This document shows positions 56,024 through 63,443 of a stretch of DNA of 64,000 bases, one piece after another. The notes beneath the pieces are model-generated. The model had not been told where the DNA came from. It was given only the letters and a program-made list of their open reading frames with translations, and ran no database searches. Both the position numbers and the translations under genes were made by a program. The stretch is from Prado023 sp963700395 (GTDB lineage Bacteria > Actinomycetota > Actinomycetes > S36-B12 > CAIYMF01), in assembly GCA_963700395.1 (NCBI GenBank), contig CAVOXI010000001.1, forward strand, positions 124,001 to 188,000. Reading direction: 5' to 3'. Each line of letters starts with the position of its first letter. Position 1 is the stretch's first letter.

Positions 56024-56959
56024 GTGCCGGACGCCACGCTGTTCATGCAGGACCTCGATGATCGCCGGGTCCCGCTCTCGCTGGGCATGATCGCCCGCTG
56101 GATGATGAAGGCGGGTATGGAGTCCGACCCGGCGGACAGCGCCGCAGCGCGGGTGGTCCGGATCATCGAGACGGCGCACGCCCCGACCGCCGACACTGCG
56201 GCGCCCCAGGCCACCGTCCGCCGCGACGAGGTGTTCGCGCGGATCAGCGACGTCCTGCTCGCAGACGGCCTGCCCGACGTCGAGCGCCGCGTGCGGATCC
56301 GCCGATGGGTGCGCACCAGCGGCCAGCCCCTGGTCGTCGCCGTCGGTGGATCCTCGGGCGTCGGCAAGTCGACCATCAGCCAGGAGGTGGCCGACCGACT
56401 GGGCATCTCGGTGGTGATCAGCACCGACCAGGTCCGCGCCGTCATCCGCAGCGTGATCAACCCGGACCTGTTCCCCGCACTGTCGCAGAGCTCGTTCTCG
56501 GCGGCCAAGATGCTCAAGAGCAACCTGACGGGCAACCGGCTGCTGTTCGCCTACGAGGAGCAGGCACGGATCGTGCAGCACGGCGCTGTGGCCCTCGCCC
56601 GGCGGTCGGTCAAGGAGGGCCAGCAGGTGATGATCAACGGGGTGCACATCGTCCCCGGCCTGCAGGCGGTCGAGGAGGACTTCCCGATGTTCACCTATGT
56701 GCTCACGGTGGGCAGCGCGGAGGAGCACCGGGGTCGGTTCATCAAGCGCTTCCTCGAGGGTGACCGCAAGCCGACGGAGTACCTGCAGCGGATGGACGCC
56801 ATCCGCGAGCTCGACGACTACATCGTGGAGCAGTGCCACCGCCACGGCGTCCAGGTGATCACCAGCACCACGTTCGACAGGACGGTCCTCGACCTGATGG
56901 ACGCGGTGTGCCGCGACCTGGAGGCCCGCTTCCACACGCACCCGATCGTCCCCGCCTGA
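56024..56959 (+). CDS. 2-phosphoglycerate kinase-like P-loop kinase
   Basis: 311 residues. N-terminal about 90 residues resemble an ATP-cone-like helical part (PLSLGMIARWMMKAGM, RVVRIIE, RRDEVFARISDVLLADG). The kinase core follows with Walker A VGGSSGVGKSTISQEVADRL, ISTDQVRAVIRSVI, and a REGxxVMINGVHIVPG-like KEGQQVMINGVHIVPG. Related archaeal enzymes make 2,3-bisphosphoglycerate; the role of actinobacterial versions is unproven. The GTG at 56024 lies 6 bases after TACGGT, again a leaderless arrangement. Confidence 0.78.
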   Translation: MPDATLFMQDLDDRRVPLSLGMIARWMMKAGMESDPADSAAARVVRIIETAHAPTADTAAPQATVRRDEVFARISDVLLADGLPDVERRVRIRRWVRTSGQPLVVAVGGSSGVGKSTISQEVADRLGISVVISTDQVRAVIRSVINPDLFPALSQSSFSAAKMLKSNLTGNRLLFAYEEQARIVQHGAVALARRSVKEGQQVMINGVHIVPGLQAVEEDFPMFTYVLTVGSAEEHRGRFIKRFLEGDRKPTEYLQRMDAIRELDDYIVEQCHRHGVQVITSTTFDRTVLDLMDAVCRDLEARFHTHPIVPA

Positions 56960-57024
56960 CCCCGCGCGGGCGTCCCTGGCCGCCGGTGCCGGCTGCTCAT
57001 TTTGGGCCCCCGGGTTGCGGCCGG

Positions 57025-57030
57025 TATAGT
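57025..57030 (+). promoter_or_regulatory. -10 box of tRNA-Gln
   Basis: TATAGT ends 12 bases before the mature 5' end of tRNA-Gln at 57043. Confidence 0.5.
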
Positions 57031-57042
57031 TTCCCCTGCCCT

Positions 57043-57114
57043 TGGGGTATGGGGTAATTGGCAGCCCGGCTGATTCTGGTTCAGCTAGTCTAGGTTCGAG
57101 TCCTGGTACCCCAG
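57043..57114 (+). tRNA. tRNA-Gln (anticodon CUG)
   Basis: Acceptor TGGGGTA/TACCCCA, D-arm GGGT..GCCC, anticodon stem GCTGA/TCAGC with loop TTCTGGT (anticodon CTG), T-arm CTAGG/CCTGG with TTCGAGT loop, discriminator G. CCA is not encoded. It has its own -10 box. Confidence 0.95.
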
Positions 57115-57143
57115 CTCGACGTTTCAGCACCGCCCGGCCCGGG

Positions 57144-57149
57144 TAGGAT
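57144..57149 (+). promoter_or_regulatory. -10 box of tRNA-Glu
   Basis: TAGGAT lies 39 bases before the mature tRNA-Glu 5' end, leaving a short 5' trailer for RNase P. Confidence 0.4.
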
Positions 57150-57188
57150 TGCGACGTCGCGCCGAGCGATCGGCATCGAAAGCAGCAC

Positions 57189-57261
57189 GGCCCCGTTGTG
57201 TAGTGGCCTAGCACGCCGCCCTCTCAAGGCGGTAGCGCGGGTTCGAATCCCGTCGGGGCTA
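57189..57261 (+). tRNA. tRNA-Glu (anticodon CUC)
   Basis: Acceptor GGCCCCG/CGGGGCT (first pair G-U), anticodon stem CCGCC/GGCGG with loop CTCTCAA (anticodon CTC), T-arm GCGGG/CCCGT with TTCGAAT loop, discriminator A. Nearly identical to the usual actinobacterial tRNA-Glu. Confidence 0.96.
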
Positions 57262-57267
57262 CGCGAG

Positions 57268-57300
57268 CGTGAGGGACCTCCCCGGAGGTCCCTCACGTGT
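57268..57300. terminator. Strong bidirectional terminator
   Basis: CGTGAGGGACCTCC (57268-57281) and its exact inverse GGAGGTCCCTCACG (57284-57297) form a 14-bp stem with minimal loop, then TGTTT. It lies between tRNA-Glu and the convergent IclR gene and can serve both. Confidence 0.85.
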
Positions 57301-57353
57301 TTCCAGTCCCACGCCGCAGGAGGCGACGACGCGGTCCCCCGCGCAGGGCGCGG

Positions 57354-58073
57354 TCAGTCCCGGCGCAGGGCCTCCGTGAGCTTCGCGGCGGTCGTCAGGA
57401 CGGCGTGGCTGTGCAGGCGCCCGGGCACCCGACCCATCCGGTCCAGCGGCCCGGACACCGACACCGCGGCCACCACCTTGTTCGACGGGCCGCGGACCGG
57501 GGCGCTCACGGAGGCCACCCCCTGCTCGCGCTCGGCGACGCTCTGCGCCCAGCCCCTGCGCCGGACCCCGGCCAGGGTCGCGGCGGTGAACGTCGAGTCG
57601 CGCAGGCCGGCATGGATCCGGTCGGGGTCCTCCCAGGCGAGCAGGACCTGTGCCGCGGACCCGGCGTGCATGGTGAGCACGGCACCGACCGGGACGGTGT
57701 CGCGCAGGCCGGTGAGGCGCTCGGCGGCTGCGACGCAGATCCGCCGATCGCCCTGCCGGCGGTAGAGCTGGACGCTCTCGCCCGTGCTCTCCCGCAAGTG
57801 GGCCAGCGCCGGACCGGCGGCAGCCACGAGGCGGTCCTCGCCCGCAGCGGCCGCCAGCTCGGGCAGACGGGGGCCCAGGACGAAGCGGCCGCTCATGTCC
57901 CGGGCGATCAACCGGTGGTGCTCCAGGGCCGTTGCCAGCCGGTGGGCGGTCGGGCGGGCCAGGCCCGTGGCGGCGACCAGCCCGGCCAGGGACAGGGGAC
58001 CTCCCTCGAGCGCGTCGAGCAACATGGAGGCCTTGTCGATGACACCGACCCCACTGGCGTATGCTTCGTCCAT
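57354..58073 (-). CDS. IclR-family regulator divergent from leuCD (LtbR/NdgR-like)
   Basis: 239 residues: an N-terminal winged helix-turn-helix (GVGVIDKASMLLDALEGGPL, LAGLVAATGLARPTAHRLAT) and an IclR effector domain (LRESTGESVQLYRRQGDRRI, LRDTVPVGAVLTMHAGSAAQ, VASVSAPVRGPSNKVVAAVS). Its place, divergent from leuC, matches LtbR of Corynebacterium and NdgR of Streptomyces, which control leuCD and leuB. ATG 58073 lies 6 bases after CAATAT, consistent with a leaderless message. Probably represses leuCD when leucine is plentiful and also regulates itself. Confidence 0.88.
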   Translation of the reverse strand: MDEAYASGVGVIDKASMLLDALEGGPLSLAGLVAATGLARPTAHRLATALEHHRLIARDMSGRFVLGPRLPELAAAAGEDRLVAAAGPALAHLRESTGESVQLYRRQGDRRICVAAAERLTGLRDTVPVGAVLTMHAGSAAQVLLAWEDPDRIHAGLRDSTFTAATLAGVRRRGWAQSVAEREQGVASVSAPVRGPSNKVVAAVSVSGPLDRMGRVPGRLHSHAVLTTAAKLTEALRRD

Positions 58074-58086
58074 AGGTTGATATTGC

Positions 58087-58105
58087 CGTTTCAACATGTG
58101 AGACG
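58087..58105. promoter_or_regulatory. Candidate IclR operator between the regulator and leuC
   Basis: CGTTTCA and TGAGACG flank ACATG as an inverted repeat with one mismatch, in the 57-bp divergent region and between both start codons. The position overlaps the expected promoters of both genes. Confidence 0.5.
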
Positions 58106-58130
58106 TCAACTGCGAGGAGCGGAGGTCGTG

Positions 58131-59531
58131 ATGGCTCGGACACTGGCTGAGAAGGTATGGGACGCGCATGTGGTGCGCAGCGCGCCGGGGGAGCCGGACC
58201 TGCTCTACATCGACCTGCACCTGATCCACGAGGTCACCAGCCCCCAGGCCTTCGACGGCCTGCGCGCCGCGGGGCGCCCCGTTCGCCGCCCGGACCTCAC
58301 GCTGGCCACCGAGGACCACAACGTCCCGACGATCGACATCGACAAGCCGATCGCCGATCCGGTCTCCCGAGCCCAGGTCGAGGCCCTGCGCGCGAACGCC
58401 GCGGAGTTCGGGGTGCCGATCTACTCCCTGGGCAGCGCCGAGCAGGGGATCGTCCACGTGGTCGGCCCGCAGCTGGGCCTGACCCAGCCCGGGATGACGA
58501 TCGTCTGCGGCGACTCGCACACCTCCACCCACGGCGCGTTCGGCGCGCTGGCGTTCGGCATCGGCACCTCCGAGGTCGAGCACGTGCTGGCCACCCAGAC
58601 TCTGCCGCTCAAGCCGTTCAGGACGATGGCGATCACCGTCGAGGGTGCGCTCCCGGACGGCGTCACCGCCAAGGACCTGATCCTGGCGGTCATCGCCCGG
58701 ATCGGCACCGGCGGCGGCCAGGGCTACGTGCTGGAGTACCGGGGCGAGGCGATCCGGAACCTGAGCATGGAAGCGCGGATGACCATCTGCAACATGTCGA
58801 TCGAGGCGGGGGCGCGGGCCGGCATGATCGCCCCGGACGACACGACCTTCGCCTACATCAAGGATCGTCCCAAGGCCCCGCAGGGCCAGGACTGGTCCGA
58901 TGCCGTGACGTACTGGCGGACGCTGACGACCGATCCCGACGCCGTGTTCGATGCCGAGGTGGTCATCGACGCCAGCGCCCTGAGCCCGTTCGTCACCTGG
59001 GGCACGAACCCCGGCCAGGGCGTGCCGCTGTCGGCCACCGTCCCCGACCCGGCGCAGTACGAGGATCCCTCCGACCAGGCTGCCGCCCGCAAGGCCCTGG
59101 AGTACATGGGCCTCACCGCGGGGACGCCCATGCGCGACATCGCAGTCGACACGGTGTTCCTCGGATCGTGCACCAACGGGCGGATCGAGGACCTGAGGGC
59201 TGCGGCCGACATCCTGGCGGGACGTCAGGTCGCCCACGGCGTCCGGATGCTCGTCGTGCCCGGCTCGGTGCGCGTCCGGCTCGCGGCGATGGCCGAGGGC
59301 CTGGACAGGGTCTTCATCGACGCGGGCGCTGAGTGGCGCGAGGCGGGCTGCTCGATGTGCCTGGGGATGAACCCCGACACGCTCAAGCCGCAGGAGCGCA
59401 GCGCGTCGACGTCGAACCGCAACTTCGAGGGCCGGCAGGGCCCGGGTGGGCGCACCCACCTCGTGTCCCCGCAGGTCGCCGCCGCCACAGCCGTGCGCGG
59501 CACCCTGAGCTCGCCCGCCGACCTGGCCTAG
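58131..59531 (+). CDS. leuC: Isopropylmalate isomerase large subunit
   Basis: With LeuD it interconverts 2- and 3-isopropylmalate through a 4Fe-4S cluster. 466 residues. Starts MARTLAEKVWDAHVV at ATG 58131 with GGAGG 5 bases upstream. Cluster ligands: FLGSCTNGRIEDL and EAGCSMCLGMNPD; active-site segments CGDSHTSTHGAFGALAFGIG and ERSASTSNRNFEGRQG. leuD begins 12 bases downstream. Control is likely by the divergent IclR protein through the palindrome upstream. Confidence 0.97.
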   Translation: MARTLAEKVWDAHVVRSAPGEPDLLYIDLHLIHEVTSPQAFDGLRAAGRPVRRPDLTLATEDHNVPTIDIDKPIADPVSRAQVEALRANAAEFGVPIYSLGSAEQGIVHVVGPQLGLTQPGMTIVCGDSHTSTHGAFGALAFGIGTSEVEHVLATQTLPLKPFRTMAITVEGALPDGVTAKDLILAVIARIGTGGGQGYVLEYRGEAIRNLSMEARMTICNMSIEAGARAGMIAPDDTTFAYIKDRPKAPQGQDWSDAVTYWRTLTTDPDAVFDAEVVIDASALSPFVTWGTNPGQGVPLSATVPDPAQYEDPSDQAAARKALEYMGLTAGTPMRDIAVDTVFLGSCTNGRIEDLRAAADILAGRQVAHGVRMLVVPGSVRVRLAAMAEGLDRVFIDAGAEWREAGCSMCLGMNPDTLKPQERSASTSNRNFEGRQGPGGRTHLVSPQVAAATAVRGTLSSPADLA

Positions 59532-59543
59532 AGAGGAACCCCC

Positions 59544-60131
59544 ATGGAGAAGTTCACCGTCCACACCGGCACGGCCGTCCCCCTGCGGGCCAGCAACGTC
59601 GACACCGACCAGATCATCCCGGCGCGCTACCTCAAGCGGATCACCCGCCACGGGTACGAGGACGCCCTCTTCGCCGCCTGGCGCAGCGATCCCGACTTCG
59701 TGCTCAACGACCCCGTGCGCGCCGGCGCGACCATCCTGGTGGCAGGCCCCGACTTCGGCACCGGGTCGTCGCGGGAGCATGCCGTGTGGGCGCTGCAGGA
59801 CTACGGCTTCAGGGTGGTGATCTCCTCGCGGTTCGCCGACATCTTCCGTGGCAACTCCGGCAAGGGCGGGCTGCTCACGGCGGTCGTCGATCCCGCTGTG
59901 GTCGAGCAGCTCTGGGCGGCCACGGAGTCCGACGCCACGACTGCGATCACCGTCGACCTGCAGGCACGGACGGTGGCGTTCGACGATGTCGTCGCGCCGT
60001 TCGAGATCGACGACTACGTGCGCTGGCGCCTGCTCGAGGGCCTCGACGACGTCGGCATCACCCTGCAAAGTGCTGACCTCATCGCCGGTTTCGAGCAGAC
60101 ACGTCCCGCATTCACGCCGCGTACCGCCTAG
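59544..60131 (+). CDS. leuD: Isopropylmalate isomerase small subunit
   Basis: The swivelling small subunit of LeuCD, 195 residues. Motifs: VDTDQIIPARYLKRITR, DPDFVLNDP, GPDFGTGSSREHAVWALQDY, SSRFADIFRGNSGKGGLL. AGAGGAA lies 8 bases before the ATG. It is the last gene of the leuCD unit; hup follows 90 bases later with its own RBS and likely its own promoter. Confidence 0.97.
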   Translation: MEKFTVHTGTAVPLRASNVDTDQIIPARYLKRITRHGYEDALFAAWRSDPDFVLNDPVRAGATILVAGPDFGTGSSREHAVWALQDYGFRVVISSRFADIFRGNSGKGGLLTAVVDPAVVEQLWAATESDATTAITVDLQARTVAFDDVVAPFEIDDYVRWRLLEGLDDVGITLQSADLIAGFEQTRPAFTPRTA

Positions 60132-60152
60132 CGTGTGGCCCGAGCGCGGGAG

Positions 60153-60158
60153 TAGCCT
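60153..60158 (+). promoter_or_regulatory. Possible -10 box of hup
   Basis: TAGCCT about 64 bases before the hup start, leaving a leader with the GAAGGAAG ribosome site at 60208-60215. Confidence 0.3.
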
Positions 60159-60221
60159 GCGCCTCGGACCCGATCCACACCCACCGGTGCCTGCCGGTGC
60201 GATCCGCGAAGGAAGTCCCCA

Positions 60222-60905
60222 ATGAACAAGGCAGAGCTCATTGACGTCGTTGCCTCGCGCATCGACACGAGCAAGAAGGACGCATCGGAGGCCGTCCAGG
60301 CCGTCATCGATGCCATCACCGAGACAGTCGCCATGGGCCAGAAGGTGTCCATCAGCGGCTTCGGCGTCTTCGAGCGGGCCGAGCGTGCGGCCCGCACGTA
60401 CCGTGCGCCGGCGACCGGTGAGGCGATCCGCAAGATGGCCATTGCCGTGCCGCGCTTCCGCCCGGGCGGTGACTTCAAGGCGACCGTGAACAGCGACAAG
60501 CCGGCTGCGGCGGCGAAGAAGGCCGCGGTCAAGGCGACGGCTCCGGCGAAGAAGGCTGCGACGGTGGCCACCGCGTCCGCGGCGAAGGCTGCGGCGCCGG
60601 CCAAGGCCGCTGCCAGCAAGGTCACCGCGCCGGCGAAGAAGGCGGCCACCAGGGCGACGGCTCCGGCGAAGAAGGCCGCGACGAAGGCTGCCCCCGCCGC
60701 CCAGGCGGCAGCCCCGGCACCGGCGAAGAAGGCGCCCGCGAAGAAGGCGCCAGCCGCCAAGAAGGCCCCGGCCACGAAGGCTCCGGCTGCGAAGAAGGCC
60801 CCAGCCGCGAAGCGGGCTCCGGCGAAGAAGGCCACAGCCTCGGCCGCCCCGGCCGAGGCCACCCCCGTGGCCCCGGCTCCGCAGGAGACGCCCACCGCGG
60901 AGTAG
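60222..60905 (+). CDS. hup: HU DNA-binding protein with long Lys/Ala/Pro tail
   Basis: 227 residues: residues 1-90 are a canonical HU fold (MNKAELIDVVASRIDTSKKD, VSISGFGVFERAERAARTYR, AVPRFRPGGDFKATV), followed by about 130 residues of KKA, PAKKA and KKAPA repeats like the histone-H1-like tails of mycobacterial HupB and streptomycete HupS. The tail gives extra DNA compaction and protection in those homologues. A strong GAAGGAAG lies before ATG 60222. A hairpin follows. The tail coding DNA is repetitive and prone to slippage. Confidence 0.95.
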   Translation: MNKAELIDVVASRIDTSKKDASEAVQAVIDAITETVAMGQKVSISGFGVFERAERAARTYRAPATGEAIRKMAIAVPRFRPGGDFKATVNSDKPAAAAKKAAVKATAPAKKAATVATASAAKAAAPAKAAASKVTAPAKKAATRATAPAKKAATKAAPAAQAAAPAPAKKAPAKKAPAAKKAPATKAPAAKKAPAAKRAPAKKATASAAPAEATPVAPAPQETPTAE

Positions 60906-60917
60906 CTCGTCCCCGTG

Positions 60918-60960
60918 ACGCCCCGTGCTCGGCCGGTTCCCCCGGCTCGGCGCGGGGCGT
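60918..60960 (+). terminator. Terminator after hup
   Basis: ACGCCCCG (60918-60925) pairs with CGGGGCGT (60953-60960); a CCGG/CCGG stem sits inside. It abuts the -10 box of the next gene. Confidence 0.6.
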
Positions 60961-60966
60961 TACTGT
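60961..60966 (+). promoter_or_regulatory. -10 box of the ABC-F gene (leaderless)
   Basis: TACTGT ends 7 bases before the ATG at 60974; it begins right after the hup terminator. Confidence 0.5.
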
Positions 60967-60973
60967 CGCGCCC

Positions 60974-62623
60974 ATGGCAGCGGTGACGCTCTCGCGCCTG
61001 ACCGTCTCCTTCGGCGCACGCGAGCTCTTCGCGGATCTCGATGCGGTCGTCGGCCCCGACGAGGTCGTGGGCCTTGTGGGACCCAACGGATGCGGCAAGA
61101 CGACGCTGCTGCGGACGATGGCAGGGCTGCATGCGCCTGACTCGGGAACGGTCACGTGGAGCCCGTCGGGCGCCCGGGTCGGGTACCTCCCGCAGGAGCG
61201 CACCCACACCGGTTCGGTGCTCGAGCATCTCACCGCGATCACCGGGGTCCACGCCGCCGACGACCGCATGCAACGCGCCGCCCACGGGCTTGAGCAGGGG
61301 ACGCCGGGAGCGGACGGCGACTACTCGGAGGCCCTCGAGGACTGGTTGGCGCTCGGAGGCCCGGACCTCGAGGCCCGCATCGAGGCCACGGTCGCTCAGG
61401 TGGCCCCGGGGCTGGCGCTCGAGCATCCGATGCAGGGCCTGTCCGGCGGCCAGTCCGCCCGTGTCGGGCTTGCCGGTCTGCTCCTGTCGCGCTTCGATGC
61501 CTACCTCCTCGACGAGCCGACGAACGATCTCGACATCGACGGGTTGGTGGCCCTCGAGCAGTTCCTCACCGGCGTGCGGGGGCCCGTCGTCCTGGTCAGC
61601 CACGACCGTGAGTTCCTCGCCCGACGGATCACCCGCGTCCTGGACTTCGACCCGGCCCTGGAGGTGGTCGCGGACTACCGCGGCGGGTTCGACGCCTACG
61701 TCGCCGAGCGGTCCCGGGCCCGGGACCGGGCGCAGGCGGACTACGACGCGGTGATGGCCAGCCGGGAGGACCTGAGGGCGCAGATGCGGGCCGCGCGGGC
61801 GACAGCGGACCGCGGCACCAAGGTCGCCAGGGCGAAGCACCGCGCCGGGAGCATCGACAAGATGCAGCGCGACATGATGATTGACGGCGCTACGGCGGGA
61901 GCGTCCACTGCGGGGCGCATCCAGCGCCAGATCGAGCGGCTGCCGGACGTCGTCGAGCCCCGCCGCGAGTGGCAGCTGCGGTTCCGCGTCGCGGAGGTCG
62001 AGCGTTCCGGCGAGGTGGTCGCCACGTTGCGCGGCGCTCGCGCCCTGCGTGGCACGTTCCACATGGGCCCCGTCGACCTGCAGGTCGACCGCGGTGACAC
62101 CGTCGTCATCACCGGTGCCAACGGGTCGGGCAAGTCCACGTTGCTCGCCATGCTGCTGGGTGAGGTCCCGTTGGAGTCCGGGCACCACAGCCTCGGTGCG
62201 CGGGTCGTGATCGGACGCGTCGACCAGTCGCGGGTCCCCGCCGATCCGGCCCTCACGCTCTGGGACGCCATGACCTCGCAGCTGGCCGGCATGCCCGAGG
62301 CCGAGGTGCGCGCGCTGTTGGCCAAGTTCGGCCTGGGCGCCGATCGGCTGGACGTCCCGGCGGGGCTGCTGTCGCCCGGGGAGCGGACACGCGCCGGGCT
62401 GGCCGTCATCGGATCGCGGGGGGCGAACGTGCTGGTCATGGACGAGCCAACGAACCACCTCGACCTGCCGGCGATCGAGCAGGTGGAGGCCGCCCTGGAC
62501 CAGTTCGAGGGCACCATCCTGCTGGTCAGCCACGACCGGCGGCTCATCGACCACGTGTCCCGGCAGGGTCGCGCGGTGCGCCGGCTCGCCGTGCATGCCG
62601 GCCGCGTGGCTGAGGTCGGTTGA
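60974..62623 (+). CDS. ABC-F family ATPase (two nucleotide-binding domains)
   Basis: 549 residues without membrane segments. First domain: Walker A GLVGPNGCGKTTLLRTMAG, signature LSGGQSARVGLAG, Walker B AYLLDEPTNDLDIDG, SHDREFLA. Linker (about 250-330) rich in Arg, Ala and Lys as in the ABC-F P-site tRNA-interaction motif. Second domain: ITGANGSGKSTLLAMLLG, a deviant signature LLSPGERTRAGLA, VLVMDEPTNHLDLPA, SHDRRLID. Such proteins act on ribosomes as translation factors or antibiotic-resistance ATPases; which applies here cannot be decided. Expression looks leaderless. Confidence 0.88.
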   Translation: MAAVTLSRLTVSFGARELFADLDAVVGPDEVVGLVGPNGCGKTTLLRTMAGLHAPDSGTVTWSPSGARVGYLPQERTHTGSVLEHLTAITGVHAADDRMQRAAHGLEQGTPGADGDYSEALEDWLALGGPDLEARIEATVAQVAPGLALEHPMQGLSGGQSARVGLAGLLLSRFDAYLLDEPTNDLDIDGLVALEQFLTGVRGPVVLVSHDREFLARRITRVLDFDPALEVVADYRGGFDAYVAERSRARDRAQADYDAVMASREDLRAQMRAARATADRGTKVARAKHRAGSIDKMQRDMMIDGATAGASTAGRIQRQIERLPDVVEPRREWQLRFRVAEVERSGEVVATLRGARALRGTFHMGPVDLQVDRGDTVVITGANGSGKSTLLAMLLGEVPLESGHHSLGARVVIGRVDQSRVPADPALTLWDAMTSQLAGMPEAEVRALLAKFGLGADRLDVPAGLLSPGERTRAGLAVIGSRGANVLVMDEPTNHLDLPAIEQVEAALDQFEGTILLVSHDRRLIDHVSRQGRAVRRLAVHAGRVAEVG

Positions 62624-62687
62624 TGCGGTGTCCGGACCCGCATCCGGTATACGGTGACGGCTTGCGACGGTCGGCGAGAGGTGGACG

Positions 62688-63443
62688 GTGGGCACCAAGA
62701 CGCTCTTCATGAACCTCGGCGTCTCCTACCGGGTGGCCGAGGTCATCCTGTGGCCCCCCTTCATGGCGCTGACCCGCCGGGACTGGCGTGGCACGGAGAA
62801 CCTGGGCACGCACGGCGAGGGCATCATCGTCGCGCCCAACCACATCTCGTTCCTGGACCCCCTGGTGATGGCCCACTTCCTGCACGACAACGGCCGGCCG
62901 CCGCGGTTCATGGGCAAGCAGTCGGTCTTCGAGATCCCGCTGGCGGGGCAGCTGATCCGCGGCGCGGGGCAGATCCCGGTCTCCCGGGACAAGGACCCGC
63001 ACAAGGCGCTGGCCGCCGCCGAGGCCGCGGTCCGCAGTGGTGAGTGCCTGGTCATGTACCCCGAGGGCACCATCACCCGGGACCCCGACACGTGGCCCAT
63101 GTCAGGGAAGACGGGAGCGCTGCGCATCGCCCTCGAGACCGGGGCACCGCTGGTCCCGGTGGCGCAGTGGGGGGCGAACAGGATCATGCCCCCGTACACC
63201 ACGCAGATGCACGTGCTGCCCCCGAAGACGATCCAGGTCACGGCCGGCCCGCCGCTGGACATCGAGGACCTGCGGGGACGGCCCCTCACGAAGGCCGTGC
63301 TCGAGGAGGGCACCGACCGGTTGATGGATGCCATCACCGGCCTGCTGGAGGAGATCCGTGGCGAGAGGGCCCCGGCTCAGCGACTTGATTGGGCAGCCGA
63401 GCAGAAGCAGCGCGCTGCAGACCAGACCAAGGAGGAGAACTGA
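62688..63443 (+). CDS. plsC: 1-acyl-sn-glycerol-3-phosphate acyltransferase
   Basis: 251 residues of the PlsC/LPLAT family, making phosphatidic acid. Catalytic motif APNHISFLDPLVMAHFL (HxxxxD), substrate motif MGKQSVFEIPLAGQLIRGAG, and MYPEGTITRDPDTWPM. GTG 62688 chosen with GAGAGGTGG upstream. The C-terminal 40 residues are charged and variable. The stop overlaps gpsA (TGATG), so the two enzymes of glycerolipid entry are coupled. Confidence 0.93.
   Translation: MGTKTLFMNLGVSYRVAEVILWPPFMALTRRDWRGTENLGTHGEGIIVAPNHISFLDPLVMAHFLHDNGRPPRFMGKQSVFEIPLAGQLIRGAGQIPVSRDKDPHKALAAAEAAVRSGECLVMYPEGTITRDPDTWPMSGKTGALRIALETGAPLVPVAQWGANRIMPPYTTQMHVLPPKTIQVTAGPPLDIEDLRGRPLTKAVLEEGTDRLMDAITGLLEEIRGERAPAQRLDWAAEQKQRAADQTKEEN

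Noticed and set aside
57354..60068. A 904-codon open frame opposite leuC and leuD
   Set aside because: Only the last 239 codons (from ATG 58073) match a family (IclR). The rest is the antisense shadow of leuC/leuD in GC-rich DNA.
60128..62710. An 860-codon open frame opposite hup and the ABC-F gene
   Set aside because: Low-complexity antisense shadow of the Lys/Ala tail and the ATPase; both sense genes have clear motifs.
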